DNA of 64,000 nt, taken from the NCBI RefSeq assembly GCF_000310205.1, contig NZ_AMXE01000001.1, forward strand, positions 124,001 through 188,000, written 5' to 3'. This DNA is from Thauera linaloolentis 47Lol = DSM 12138 (GTDB lineage Bacteria; Pseudomonadota; Gammaproteobacteria; Burkholderiales; Rhodocyclaceae). Of this stretch, positions 1 through 8,831 are shown piece by piece (the first letter of the stretch is position 1; each line of letters starts with the position of its first letter). The position numbers and the translations under genes were made by a program. The notes under the pieces were generated by a model. That model was given only the letters and a program-made list of their open reading frames with translations, did not search any database and had not been told where the DNA came from.

Positions 1-1
1 G

Positions 2-352
2 CTGTTCCCGACCGCGTCCGACGAGGTCAGCGCCGAAGGCATGATCCAGCTCACCCGCCTTGCCGAAACGCTGAAGGCCCTGGCCGCCGAGATTCCGGCC
101 GACCTGCCCTGGGTGCTGCAGGTCGACGGCCATACCGACCGCCGGCCCATCGCCACCGCGCGCTTCCCGTCCAACTGGGAGCTATCCACCGCGCGCGCGC
201 TGGCCATCGTCAAGTTCCTGCGCAGCCAGGGCATCGCGCCGCAGCGCCTGGCCGCCACCGGCTACGGCGAGTTCCACCCGCTGGATGCACGCGCGAGCGA
301 CGAGGCCTATGCCCGCAACCGCCGCATCGAACTCAAGCTCACGAACCGCTGA
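2..352 (+). CDS. OmpA/MotB C-terminal domain protein (5' end outside window)
   Basis: The frame is open from the window edge and ends at a TGA at 350-352, so only the C-terminal part is visible. About 116 residues carry the OmpA/MotB peptidoglycan-binding fold: a DGHTD motif, an NWELS.AR segment, a GYGE turn and a final NRRIELKL strand. Family knowledge: this domain holds an outer-membrane or motor protein to peptidoglycan in the periplasm. The missing N-terminus decides whether it is MotB-like, an OmpA-like porin or a larger envelope protein. The convergent DUF2721 gene overlaps its last codons. Confidence 0.8.
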   Translation: MFPTASDEVSAEGMIQLTRLAETLKALAAEIPADLPWVLQVDGHTDRRPIATARFPSNWELSTARALAIVKFLRSQGIAPQRLAATGYGEFHPLDARASDEAYARNRRIELKLTNR

Positions 353-740
353 TCCGCGCCGACTCCAGGTCCTTGACCACCAGCGACAAGGCCTCGGTCG
401 ACAGCAGCACTTCGACCAGCGACAGCACCAGGGACAGCGCCAGCGTCAGGATGCTGGCGCCGAACAGCAGCTTGCCCGGCAGCTCGGCCTGCAGGAAGAG
501 CGCGAACATCGACAGCGCGCACAGCAGGAAGCTGAGCACGCCGAAGCCTTGCATGTACTTGGTCAGCAGGATGCGGCGCTTGAGCCCCGGCAACTGCCGC
601 TGCACCAGCGCCGCCCCCCGGTCGGTGGACGCGTTCAACTGGCGGATGATCTGCGCCAGCGTGAGAAAGCGATTGGTATAGGCGAGCAGCAACAGCGAAA
701 TCGCCGGGAACAGCAGTGCGGGGGTGGTCAGGTTCATCAT
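339..740 (-). CDS. DUF2721 family small membrane protein
   Basis: A protein of about 133 residues. It begins MMNLTTPALLFPAISLLLLAY and has three hydrophobic stretches, one near the N-terminus and two close together in the C-terminal half. A charged cytosolic loop between them contains RQLPGLKRRI. This matches the DUF2721 integral membrane family, whose function is unknown. I chose the start at 740 (737 is equivalent) because residues further upstream are Arg/Pro-rich, non-membrane sequence. It overlaps the 3' end of the convergent OmpA-domain gene by about 14 bases. Confidence 0.75.
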   Translation of the reverse strand: MMNLTTPALLFPAISLLLLAYTNRFLTLAQIIRQLNASTDRGAALVQRQLPGLKRRILLTKYMQGFGVLSFLLCALSMFALFLQAELPGKLLFGASILTLALSLVLSLVEVLLSTEALSLVVKDLESARISGS

Positions 741-768
741 GGCCGCAAGTTTAACCGCCTCGCCGGCC

Positions 769-2403
769 TCAGACCCGCATCCGCGCCAGCGCGGCGTCGA
801 GCGCACACGACACGTCGGCCAGGCCATGCGAGGCATCGGCAATCCCGCTCACGGCGATGGCGGAATGCTCGGCACGGCGCGCGATGTCCTCGACGCTGGT
901 GGCGATCGCGGTCACGGCGGCGGACTGCTCGCGCGTGGCCAGCTCGATGCCGCCGATCAGATCGAGGCTGTTCTCGGCAGACGCGCGGATCGCCGTCAGC
1001 GCCGCCTGGGTCTGCCCGATCAGTTCCACGCTGAACTGCACGCGCGCGCTGCCGGACTCAGCATTGCCGACCGCGGTCAGGGTCTCGCTGTGCAGCGAAC
1101 CGATGATCACGCCGATCTCGATCGTCGCCGAAGTCGTGCGCTCGGCAAGCTTGCGCACCTCGTCCGCCACCACCGCGAAGCCGCGCCCCTGCTCGCCGGC
1201 CCGCGCCGCCTCGATGGCGGCATTGAGCGCCAGCAGGTTGGTCTGATCGGCGATCTCCTTGATCACGATGGCGATCTTGCCGATTTCATCCGATGCCGCG
1301 CGCAGCCTGTGCATGCTCGCGGCCGTCTCGCTCACGGCCTGCGCCAGATGCCCGACCTCGCTCGCCGCCAGCCCCGCCTGCGCCATGCCTTCGGCCGCCA
1401 CGCGCTGCGTTTCGTGCGCGGCTTCGGCGGAAGCGACCGCGTGCTCCGCGACCTCGCCGACCGCCACCGTCACCTGCTCGACGGCCGCGGCGGTGGTGGA
1501 GGCCGAATCGCTCATCCCGGCGACCCCGCCCGACACCTGGCCGCTCGACTGCTTCAGGGTGTCGGACTCCATCACGATCTGAGCGGCCGCCTCGCGGACG
1601 TTGATCATGACCGCCTGCAGGTTGGCCATCATCGCGTTGAAGGCATCCCCGATTGCACGGACTTCGCCACTGCCCCTGATGCGGGCGACACGGCGCAGGT
1701 CGCCATCCCGCTGGGTGGCGGACATCGTCTCGCGCAGGCGCGACAGATCGGCCAGCATGCCGCGCAGCACGCCGAACTGCAGCCAGCCCATGGCCGCCAG
1801 CACCACCGCCAGCACGCCCCAGAGCCAGGCTTCGGACACGGCCCAACGGCCCTGCGCCGCCGCGGCCAGCACCATCGCGCCCACCGCCGCGACCCCCAGC
1901 CCGAAGCCGAAACGCGCCGCCAGTGACCAGTCCGACAAGCGCCCCAGCACGCCGGTGCGGACCACGCGCCCGTCGCGGACATCGAAGCGACCAGGGTGCG
2001 CCCGCACCCGGCGGTAGGCCGCGGCGACCGTGTCGATGGTGGCGCGGTCGGCGTGGCGCCGTACCGATTCGTGGCCGACCACCTGGCCGTTCTCGCGCAC
2101 CGGCGAGGCGAACGCATGCACCCAGTAGTAGCCGCCATCCTTGCGGCGGTTCTTGACGTAGCCGCTCCAGGGCCGGCCCGCCCCCAGCGCACGCCACACG
2201 TCCGCGTAGGCTTCGGGCGGCATGTCGGGGTGGCGGACGATGTTGTGCGGCTGGCCGATCAGTTCCTCCCGCTCGAAGCCGGACAGGGCGACGAACAGAT
2301 CATTGGCCGCGACGATCCTCCCCTCCTTGTCCGTTCTGCTATAGATGAACTCGCCATCGGGAACCGGCGTCTCCACCGATGTCACGGGTTGGTTGATTCT
2401 CAT
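769..2403 (-). CDS. Aer-type PAS methyl-accepting chemotaxis protein
   Basis: A receptor of 544 residues. The N-terminal PAS domain (about residues 15-120) has the Aer-like [10 protein letters not shown] motif, which in this family binds FAD or another small ligand in the cytoplasm. Two hydrophobic helices (about 165-215) form a membrane hairpin. A HAMP-like linker is followed by the signalling hairpin, whose tip contains [20 protein letters not shown]. There is no periplasmic sensing domain and no visible NWETF-type tether for methylation enzymes. Family role: energy or redox taxis through CheA/CheW. Met at 2403 (MRINQPV) is preferred over an upstream Lys/Arg-rich in-frame Met. Confidence 0.88.
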   Translation of the reverse strand: MRINQPVTSVETPVPDGEFIYSRTDKEGRIVAANDLFVALSGFEREELIGQPHNIVRHPDMPPEAYADVWRALGAGRPWSGYVKNRRKDGGYYWVHAFASPVRENGQVVGHESVRRHADRATIDTVAAAYRRVRAHPGRFDVRDGRVVRTGVLGRLSDWSLAARFGFGLGVAAVGAMVLAAAAQGRWAVSEAWLWGVLAVVLAAMGWLQFGVLRGMLADLSRLRETMSATQRDGDLRRVARIRGSGEVRAIGDAFNAMMANLQAVMINVREAAAQIVMESDTLKQSSGQVSGGVAGMSDSASTTAAAVEQVTVAVGEVAEHAVASAEAAHETQRVAAEGMAQAGLAASEVGHLAQAVSETAASMHRLRAASDEIGKIAIVIKEIADQTNLLALNAAIEAARAGEQGRGFAVVADEVRKLAERTTSATIEIGVIIGSLHSETLTAVGNAESGSARVQFSVELIGQTQAALTAIRASAENSLDLIGGIELATREQSAAVTAIATSVEDIARRAEHSAIAVSGIADASHGLADVSCALDAALARMRV

Positions 2404-2512
2404 TTTTTTCTTCCGCAGGAAGGTTGTTTGCAGGGGCCCGTTCTTCAACGGACGCAAACGGCATTTCTTGAATGAGTATGCCTGCAGAGTAGGACGGGGC
2501 GGTGGCGCAATG

Positions 2513-2538
2513 CAAAAAAAACGGCGCCGAAGCGCCGT
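2513..2538 (-). terminator. Intrinsic terminator downstream of icmF
   Basis: Read on the minus strand, a GC-rich hairpin (ACGGCGC, TTCG loop, GCGCCGT) is followed by a run of eight T. It starts about 40 bases after the icmF stop codon and separates icmF from the chemoreceptor gene. Confidence 0.85.
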
Positions 2539-2580
2539 GTCCCAATGGGAGAGGGGGAGTGGGAAAAACGTGCCGCTGGA

Positions 2581-5500
2581 TTACATGCTGCGGCGATACT
2601 GGCCGCCGACCTTGTACAAGGCCTCGGTGATCTGGCCCAGCGAGCAGTAGCGCACCGCATCGACCAGCACCGCGAACACGTTGCCGTTGTCGATGACGGC
2701 CTGCTGCAGCCTGATCTGCCACTTGGGCGCCTCGGCCTCGTTGCGGGCGTGGAAATCGGCCAGGCGCTTGAGCTGCCCTTGCTTTTCTTCCTCGGTGGAG
2801 CGCGCCAGCTCGATCTCCTGCTGGGCATGGCCCTTGGGGTTGAGGAAGGTGTTGACGCCGATGATCGGGTAGGAGCCGTCGTGCTTCTTGTGCTCGTAGT
2901 ACAGCGACTCTTCCTGGATCTTGCCGCGCTGGTAGCCGGTTTCCATGGCGCCGAGCACGCCGCCGCGGCTGGCAATGGCCTCGAACTCCTTCAGCACCGC
3001 CTCTTCGACGAGATCGGTGAGCTCGTCGATGATGAAGGCACCCTGGTTCGGGTTCTCGTTCTTGGCCAGGCCCCATTCGCGGTTGATGATGAGCTGGATC
3101 GCCATCGCGCGGCGCACGCTCTCTTCCGTGGGCGTGGTGATCGCCTCGTCGTAGGCGTTGGTATGCAGGCTGTTGCAGTTGTCGTAGATGGCGATCAGCG
3201 CCTGCAGCGTGGTGCGGATGTCGTTGAAGTCCATCTCCTGCGCGTGCAGCGAGCGGCCCGAGGTCTGCACGTGGTATTTCAGCTTCTGGCTGCGCTCGTT
3301 GGCGCCGTACTTGTTCTTCATCGCCACCGCCCAGATGCGGCGGGCAACGCGGCCGATCACGGAATACTCCGGGTCCATGCCGTTGCTGAAGAAGAAGCTG
3401 AGGTTGGGCGCGAAGTCGTCGATGTGCATGCCGCGCGCCAGGTAGCTCTCGACGTAGGTGAAGCCGTTCGACAGCGTGAACGCGAGCTGGCTGATCGGGT
3501 TCGCGCCGGCCTCGGCGATGTGGTAGCCGGAGATCGACACCGAGTAGAAGTTCTGCACCTTGTTGTGGACGAAGAACTCCTGGATGTCGCCCATCATCTT
3601 CAGCGCGAACTCGGTGCTGAAGATGCAGGTGTTCTGGCCCTGGTCTTCCTTCAGGATGTCGGCCTGCACCGTGCCGCGCACGGTCGACAGCGTCCAGGCG
3701 CGGATCTTGGCGTATTCGTCCTCGGTCGGCTCGCGGCCGTTGTCGGCCCTGAACTTGGCGATCTGCTGGTCGAGCGCGGTATTGAAGAAGAAGGCCAGGA
3801 TGATCGGCGCCGGACCGTTGATGGTCATCGACACCGAGGTCGTCGGCGCGCACAGGTCGAAGCCGTCGTACAGCACCTTCATGTCGTCCAGCGTGGCGAT
3901 GCTGACGCCGGAGTTGCCGATCTTGCCGTAAATGTCGGGGCGCAGGTCGGGGTCGCAGCCGTACAGCGTCACCGAGTCGAAGGCGGTGGACAGGCGGTGC
4001 GCCGGCATGCCCTCGGACACCTTCTTGAAGCGGCGGTTGGTGCGGAAGGCGTCGCCCTCACCGGCGAACATGCGGGTCGGGTCCTCGCCCTCGCGCTTGA
4101 AGGCGAACACCCCGGCGGTGTAGGGGAAGGAGCCGGGCACGTTCTCCTTCATCAGGAACTTGAGCGTCTCGCCGTCGTCCTCGAAGCTCGGCAGCGCCAC
4201 CTTGCGGATCTTGCTGCCCGACAGCGAAGTGTGGGTGAGCTGGGTGCGGATTTCCTTGTCGCGGATCTTCACCACGTATTCGTCGGCGGCGTACAGCGCC
4301 TTCTCGGTCGGCCACTGTTCCAGCAGCTTCTTCGCCATCGGCGTGAGTTCGCCGTCCTTCCAGTCGATCAGTTCGCCGAACGCGGCAGCGTCCTTGCCGC
4401 ATTGCTCGAACAAGCCCTTGGCGATCCGCAGCGACTGGCGCTCACGCGCCACGCGCGCCTGGCTGGAGACGTGCTTGTGATAGCCGCGCACCGTGTCGGC
4501 GATCTCGGCCAGGTAGCGGATGCGATCGGCCGGCACGATGGCGCGGCCTTCGGACGAGGCTTTCACCGCCACCGCCGGCAGCGTGCCCTTGGCCACCTTC
4601 AGGCCCTTGCCGACCAGCGCCGGCAGCACCGCCTGGTACAGCGCGGTGACGCCGTCGTCGTTGAAGCGCGCCGCCATGGTGCCGAACACCGGCATGTCCT
4701 CGGTGGGCGTGGCGAACAGCTCGCGGTTGCGCTGGTACTGCTTGCGCACGTCGCGCAGCGCGTCCTGCGCACCCTTGCGGTCGAACTTGTTGATGGCGAC
4801 GAAATCGGCGAAGTCGAGCATGTCGATCTTCTCGAGCTGGCTGGCGGCGCCGAACTCGGGGGTCATCACGTACAGTGACAGATCGACGAAGGGCACGATC
4901 GCGGCGTTGCCCTGGCCGATGCCCGAGGTCTCGACGATGACGAGGTCGAAGCCGGCCAGCTTGCACGCGGCGATGACTTCCGGCAGCGCGGCGGAGACCT
5001 CAGAGCCGGTGTCGCGCGTGGCGAGCGAGCGCATGTAGATGTTGTCGTGCTCGATCGCGTTCATGCGGATGCGGTCGCCCAGCAGCGCGCCGCCGGTGCG
5101 CTTGCGCGAGGGATCGATGGAGACGATGGCGAGCTTGAGGCGGTCCGCCTGGTCGAGGCGGAAGCGGCGCACCAGTTCGTCGGTCAGCGAGGACTTGCCC
5201 GCGCCGCCGGTGCCGGTGATGCCCAGCGTCGGCACCTTGGTCTTGGCCGCGGCCTCGATCAGCGCCTTCTTCACGTCGTCGCCGTAGCCGCCGTTCTCGA
5301 GCGCGGTGATGATCTTCGCCAGCGCGCGGCGGTCGCCCTTGGCCAGCGCCTTCAGCACATCGGCCGCCTTTTGCGGCGCGGCCTGGGTGATATCGACGTC
5401 ACAGCGCTCGACCACGCTGTTGATCATCCCCTGCAGGCCCATCGTCGCCCCGTCCTCGGGCGAGAAGATGTGGGTCACGCCGTAGCCGTGCAGCTCCTTG

Positions 5501-5847
5501 ATCTCGGCCGGCACGATCACGCCGCCGCCGCCGCCGAACACCTTGATGTTCTCGCCACCATTGGCCTTGAGCAGGTCGATCATGTACTTGAAGAACTCGA
5601 CGTGGCCGCCCTGGTAGCTGGTGATGGCGATGCCCTGCACGTCTTCCTGCAGCGCGGCCTTGACGATCTCGCCCACCGAGCGGTTGTGGCCGAGGTGGAT
5701 CACCTCGGAGCCGGTCGACTGCAGGATGCGGCGCATAATGTTGATCGATGCGTCATGGCCGTCGAACAGGGCCGCGGCGGTGACGAAACGCACCTTGTTC
5801 TTGGGCTTGTAGGGCAAAAGCTGCTTGGCGATGCTCAGGTCGGTCAT
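2581..5847 (-). CDS. icmF: Fused isobutyryl-CoA mutase IcmF
   Basis: A protein of 1088 residues, the normal IcmF length, with three modules. The N-terminal B12-binding domain has DGH at 29-31. The central MeaB-like GTPase chaperone has a P-loop ([10 protein letters not shown], about 211-220) and an NKFD motif near 353. The C-terminal mutase barrel begins near 560. It interconverts isobutyryl-CoA and n-butyryl-CoA by an adenosylcobalamin radical mechanism. Substrate-pocket residues fit this: Phe581 (AGVF) and Gln738 (GQNT) stand where methylmalonyl-CoA mutase has Tyr and Arg. A GGGGGAGA ribosome site precedes the ATG at 5847, so the 32-residue upstream extension is rejected. It is divergent from an AraC-type gene and ends in a strong terminator. 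Confidence 0.95.
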   Translation of the reverse strand: MTDLSIAKQLLPYKPKNKVRFVTAAALFDGHDASINIMRRILQSTGSEVIHLGHNRSVGEIVKAALQEDVQGIAITSYQGGHVEFFKYMIDLLKANGGENIKVFGGGGGVIVPAEIKELHGYGVTHIFSPEDGATMGLQGMINSVVERCDVDITQAAPQKAADVLKALAKGDRRALAKIITALENGGYGDDVKKALIEAAAKTKVPTLGITGTGGAGKSSLTDELVRRFRLDQADRLKLAIVSIDPSRKRTGGALLGDRIRMNAIEHDNIYMRSLATRDTGSEVSAALPEVIAACKLAGFDLVIVETSGIGQGNAAIVPFVDLSLYVMTPEFGAASQLEKIDMLDFADFVAINKFDRKGAQDALRDVRKQYQRNRELFATPTEDMPVFGTMAARFNDDGVTALYQAVLPALVGKGLKVAKGTLPAVAVKASSEGRAIVPADRIRYLAEIADTVRGYHKHVSSQARVARERQSLRIAKGLFEQCGKDAAAFGELIDWKDGELTPMAKKLLEQWPTEKALYAADEYVVKIRDKEIRTQLTHTSLSGSKIRKVALPSFEDDGETLKFLMKENVPGSFPYTAGVFAFKREGEDPTRMFAGEGDAFRTNRRFKKVSEGMPAHRLSTAFDSVTLYGCDPDLRPDIYGKIGNSGVSIATLDDMKVLYDGFDLCAPTTSVSMTINGPAPIILAFFFNTALDQQIAKFRADNGREPTEDEYAKIRAWTLSTVRGTVQADILKEDQGQNTCIFSTEFALKMMGDIQEFFVHNKVQNFYSVSISGYHIAEAGANPISQLAFTLSNGFTYVESYLARGMHIDDFAPNLSFFFSNGMDPEYSVIGRVARRIWAVAMKNKYGANERSQKLKYHVQTSGRSLHAQEMDFNDIRTTLQALIAIYDNCNSLHTNAYDEAITTPTEESVRRAMAIQLIINREWGLAKNENPNQGAFIIDELTDLVEEAVLKEFEAIASRGGVLGAMETGYQRGKIQEESLYYEHKKHDGSYPIIGVNTFLNPKGHAQQEIELARSTEEEKQGQLKRLADFHARNEAEAPKWQIRLQQAVIDNGNVFAVLVDAVRYCSLGQITEALYKVGGQYRRSM

Positions 5848-5981
5848 GTCGGTCTCCCCCCGGCGAATTGATGGCGATGTGTCTTCGATGGCGGTGCTGC
5901 CTTTATGAACTGCATGGTAGAAGGCGGCCGGCGGCTTTGCCATTGCGCTTGCCGACGACGATCATGCAAAATCCGCCAATC

Positions 5982-6021
5982 TTTCGCATCTTTGCGAACA
6001 ATCTTTCGCATGCTTGCGAAA
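5982..6021. promoter_or_regulatory. Two tandem palindromic operators between icmF and araC-type gene
   Basis: The first site is TTTCGCA-TCTT-TGCGAAC (5982-5999). The second is TTTCGCA-TGCT-TGCGAAA (6004-6021), a perfect 7-base inverted repeat. Their centres are 22 bases apart, about two helical turns, so two dimers could bind the same face. They lie between the divergent icmF and AraC-type genes. This is likely the operator pair of a regulator of icmF or of the regulator gene itself. The binding protein is not known from the sequence. Confidence 0.6.
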
Positions 6022-6042
6022 CATGCCAGAGCCCGCGCCGCC

Positions 6043-7128
6043 ATGCCTTTGCCCCCGCTCCCCGTCCCGCGCACGCTGCCCCAGGCGAGAAGGCATCAAG
6101 CCACGGTGGCCATGGGCTTCGTCAATGGCATGCTGTCAGGCATGCTGCGCCACGGGCACGACCCTGCCCCGCTGCTCGCCGCCACCGGCATCAGCCTTGC
6201 AGATGCCGCCAACCGCATTCCGGTCGACCGCTACGCCACCCTGTACAACCTGATCATCGCCGAGCTGGACGACGAAGCCTTCGGCCTGTTCTCGCGGCCG
6301 ATGCCGCCGGGCAGTTTCGAATTCCTCTGCCGCGGCATGCTCGGCACCACCACGCTGGAAGAAGCGCTGTCGCGCGCCTGCCGCTTCCTGCGCCTGGTGC
6401 TGGCCGAACTGCGGGTGGCGGTCAGGCGCCGGGGCACGCATGCCGAGATCGAGATCGCCGAGACGCACGCGTCCTTCGGCGGCCGCGACGACCCCGCCCG
6501 CGTGTTCGCCTTCGAATGGCTACTGCGCCTCATCCACAGCGTCGCCTGCTGGTTCGTCAATCGCGGCATCGCGCTCGACGCGGTGCGCTTTCCCTACGCC
6601 CGGCCGGCCCATGCCGACGACTACGCCCTCGTCTATACCGAGCATTCGAGCTTCGAAGGCAGCACGCTGCTCGCGCGCTTCCACGACAACCTGCTCGATC
6701 TGCCGGTCCGGCGCGACGACGCGGCGCTCGGCCACTTCCTGGAAGGCGCGCCGGGGCGGATCTCGATGCTCTACCGGCGCGACCGCGAAATGGTGGTGCG
6801 CGTCCGCGACCTGCTGCGCGCCGCGCTGCCGGACAATCTGTCGATCGAAGACGTCGCGCGCCAGCTCCACCTGTCGACGCGGACGCTGCACCGCCGCCTG
6901 GAAGACGAGGGCTCCAGCTTCCGGCTGATCAAGGAAGCCACGCGCCGCGACATCGCCATCGCCCTCCTCACCAAGACCGCCCAGCCGGTCGGCGCGCTGG
7001 CAGCCGATCTCGGCTACGCCGACCCGTCAGCCTTCTACCGCGCCTTCGTCGGCTGGACCGGCATCTCCCCCGAACAGTACCGCAGCCGCCTCGCGGCGCT
7101 TCGGCAGCAAGCGGGCAAACCGGCTTGA
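6043..7128 (+). CDS. AraC-family transcriptional regulator
   Basis: About 361 residues. The N-terminal two-thirds match the arabinose-binding-domain type of AraC regulator. The C-terminal 100 residues carry two helix-turn-helix motifs (IEDVARQLHLSTRTLHRRL and a GYADPSAFYRAFVGWTGISP signature). It is divergent from icmF, so regulation of the isobutyryl/butyryl-CoA branch is a natural guess; the effector is unknown. The start is uncertain. An in-frame ATG at 6010 overlaps the second palindrome, so I prefer 6043, although neither has a good ribosome site. Confidence 0.8.
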   Translation: MPLPPLPVPRTLPQARRHQATVAMGFVNGMLSGMLRHGHDPAPLLAATGISLADAANRIPVDRYATLYNLIIAELDDEAFGLFSRPMPPGSFEFLCRGMLGTTTLEEALSRACRFLRLVLAELRVAVRRRGTHAEIEIAETHASFGGRDDPARVFAFEWLLRLIHSVACWFVNRGIALDAVRFPYARPAHADDYALVYTEHSSFEGSTLLARFHDNLLDLPVRRDDAALGHFLEGAPGRISMLYRRDREMVVRVRDLLRAALPDNLSIEDVARQLHLSTRTLHRRLEDEGSSFRLIKEATRRDIAIALLTKTAQPVGALAADLGYADPSAFYRAFVGWTGISPEQYRSRLAALRQQAGKPA

Positions 7129-7140
7129 CATCGAATATTT

Positions 7141-7159
7141 GATAATGATACTCATTAAC
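7141..7159. promoter_or_regulatory. Fur box upstream of the ECF sigma gene
   Basis: GATAATGATACTCATTAAC matches the 19-base Fur consensus GATAATGATAATCATTATC at 17 positions by eye. It lies 66 bases before the sigma factor start, in a short AT-rich patch, so iron should repress this cassette. Confidence 0.85.
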
Positions 7160-7224
7160 TAATCAGCATCATGCCTTCCCCGCGGCACGAACCGGCCGTT
7201 CGCCCCGCCGCCTGACGAAACTGG

Positions 7225-7764
7225 ATGGAAACCGTGCCGAGTCAAGAATTCGCCCTGCGGGAAAAGATGGCCGCGTTCTACGCCGGCCATCAGGCCTGGC
7301 TGCAAGGCTGGCTGCGCAGCCGCCTGGGCTGCCCGCAGGACGCCGAGGATCTCGCCCAGGACACATTCGTCCGCGTCATCGGCTCGGCCCTCCAGCCCGA
7401 CCGTCTCGACGCTCCGCGCAGCTATCTGCTGACCATCGCGCGCGGCCTCACCATCGATCTCTTCCGCCGTCGCGATCTCGAGCGCGAATACCTGGCGGCC
7501 GTCGCGCATCTGGCGGAAGACAGCCTGCCGTCCGAGGAAGAACGCGCGCAGATGCTGGACCTGCTCGTCCAGCTCGACACCATGCTCGACGGTCTGGGCA
7601 AGGGCGTGAAGGACGTCCTGATCCTCGCCCAGTTCGACGGCCTCAGCTACCAGCAGATCGCCAAGCGTCTCGGCATCTCGCTGCGCACCGTCAACTACCG
7701 CATGGCGCGCGCCATGGAGCATTGCTGCCTGTTCCGCATCGAGCACGGCCTGCCGCTGCCATGA
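7225..7764 (+). CDS. FecI-like ECF RNA polymerase sigma factor
   Basis: 179 residues with sigma region 2 (DAEDLAQDTFVRVI, then RSYLLTIARGLTIDLFRRR) and region 4 (LSYQQIAKRLGISLRTVNYRMARAM). This is the iron-starvation ECF type that directs polymerase to an adjacent TonB-receptor promoter when its anti-sigma partner is signalled. A Fur box lies just upstream. The gene overlaps the FecR-like gene through ATGA, so the two are translationally coupled. The cassette order sigma, FecR, TonB receptor is classic. Confidence 0.93.
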   Translation: METVPSQEFALREKMAAFYAGHQAWLQGWLRSRLGCPQDAEDLAQDTFVRVIGSALQPDRLDAPRSYLLTIARGLTIDLFRRRDLEREYLAAVAHLAEDSLPSEEERAQMLDLLVQLDTMLDGLGKGVKDVLILAQFDGLSYQQIAKRLGISLRTVNYRMARAMEHCCLFRIEHGLPLP

Positions 7765-8723
7765 ACGGCCCCGTCTCCGCCAGCCCGGAACTGCGCGAAG
7801 CCGTCCGCGCGGCCGCGCACTGGTACGCGCGCCTCCACGCCGGACAGGGCGACCAGGCCGCACGCGCCGGCTGGGAAGCCTGGCTGCGGCAATCCGACTG
7901 CAACCGCCTGGCCTGGCAGCACGTGCAAGCCGTGCAGGCGCAGTTCCACGGCGTTCCCGCCCCCATTGCCGCCCCCTCGCTGCGAAACGCCGAGCGCGGC
8001 CGGCGCCATCTGCTCAAGAGCCTGCTGACGCTGGCCGTCGCCGTTCCGCTGGGGCTGCTCGTCCATCGGCAGCTGCCGTGGCGCTGGCGCGCCGACCATG
8101 CCACCGCCGCGGGCCAGCGCCGCCAGATCATGCTCGCCGACGGCAGCACCCTGGTGCTGGACACCCTCAGCGCGGTGGATGTGGACTTTTCGGGCGGGCA
8201 GCGCCTGCTGCGCCTGCGCCAGGGCCGGATACTGGTACAGACCGCGCCCGACTACGTCGTCCCGCCCCGCCCCTTCTTCGTCCAGACCCCGCTCGCTGCC
8301 ATACAGGCACTGGGCACGCGCTTCAGCGTGCGCGTGGAAGACAGCGAAACCCGCATCGTCGTGCTGGAAAAGGCCGTGCGCGTCGCCACCGCGGACGGCG
8401 CCGCAACCGACCTGCGGCAAGGCCAGCAGCTCGTCCTGACGCCGTCCGCCCCCGCGGTAGCGGTGCCGGCACCGCCGCTGGCCGACGCCTGGGCGGGCGG
8501 CAGCCTGGTGGTGGTCGACATGCCGCTGAGCGAACTGCTGCCCGAACTGGCCCGCTACCGCTCCGGCCTCCTCGAATACGACCCCGCCGTCGCCGGCATC
8601 CAGGTGTCCGGCGCCTTCCCGCTCGACGATACCGACAAGGCGCTGGACGTTCTCGCCGCCTCCTTCCCCGTCCGCATCGAACGCCTCTCCGCCAGCCGTG
8701 TACGCCTCGTTCCGCTGCGCTGA
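7761..8723 (+). CDS. FecR-like anti-sigma / sigma regulator
   Basis: 320 residues. The N-terminal cytoplasmic DUF4880-type segment (LREAVRAAAHWYARLHAG) would contact the ECF sigma factor. A single membrane helix lies near residues 88-105 (LLTLAVAVPLGLLV). The periplasmic FecR domain contains LADGSTLVLDTLSAVDVDF and FFVQTPLAAIQALGTRFSV. It should relay occupancy of the downstream receptor, through its STN plug extension, to the sigma factor. The ATG overlaps the sigma factor stop codon by four bases. Confidence 0.93.
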   Translation: MNGPVSASPELREAVRAAAHWYARLHAGQGDQAARAGWEAWLRQSDCNRLAWQHVQAVQAQFHGVPAPIAAPSLRNAERGRRHLLKSLLTLAVAVPLGLLVHRQLPWRWRADHATAAGQRRQIMLADGSTLVLDTLSAVDVDFSGGQRLLRLRQGRILVQTAPDYVVPPRPFFVQTPLAAIQALGTRFSVRVEDSETRIVVLEKAVRVATADGAATDLRQGQQLVLTPSAPAVAVPAPPLADAWAGGSLVVVDMPLSELLPELARYRSGLLEYDPAVAGIQVSGAFPLDDTDKALDVLAASFPVRIERLSASRVRLVPLR

Positions 8724-8831
8724 AGGCACGGCCCGCCCCGCGGACGAAAAAAACCGCATCGCCATTGCACTTTTCCCGCAGCTCGTTCGGCTCCTGGGTA
8801 CTCACCGCATCACCCCTACCCAGGAGCACGC

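Noticed and set aside
724-1926. 400-residue plus-strand frame over the chemoreceptor gene
   Set aside because: Antisense to clear chemoreceptor motifs; His/Arg-rich with no domain.
2545-4878. 777-residue frame on the plus strand opposite icmF
   Set aside because: Low-complexity His/Arg/Val/Leu-rich translation with no motif, fully antisense to an excellent icmF; a high-GC codon-bias shadow.
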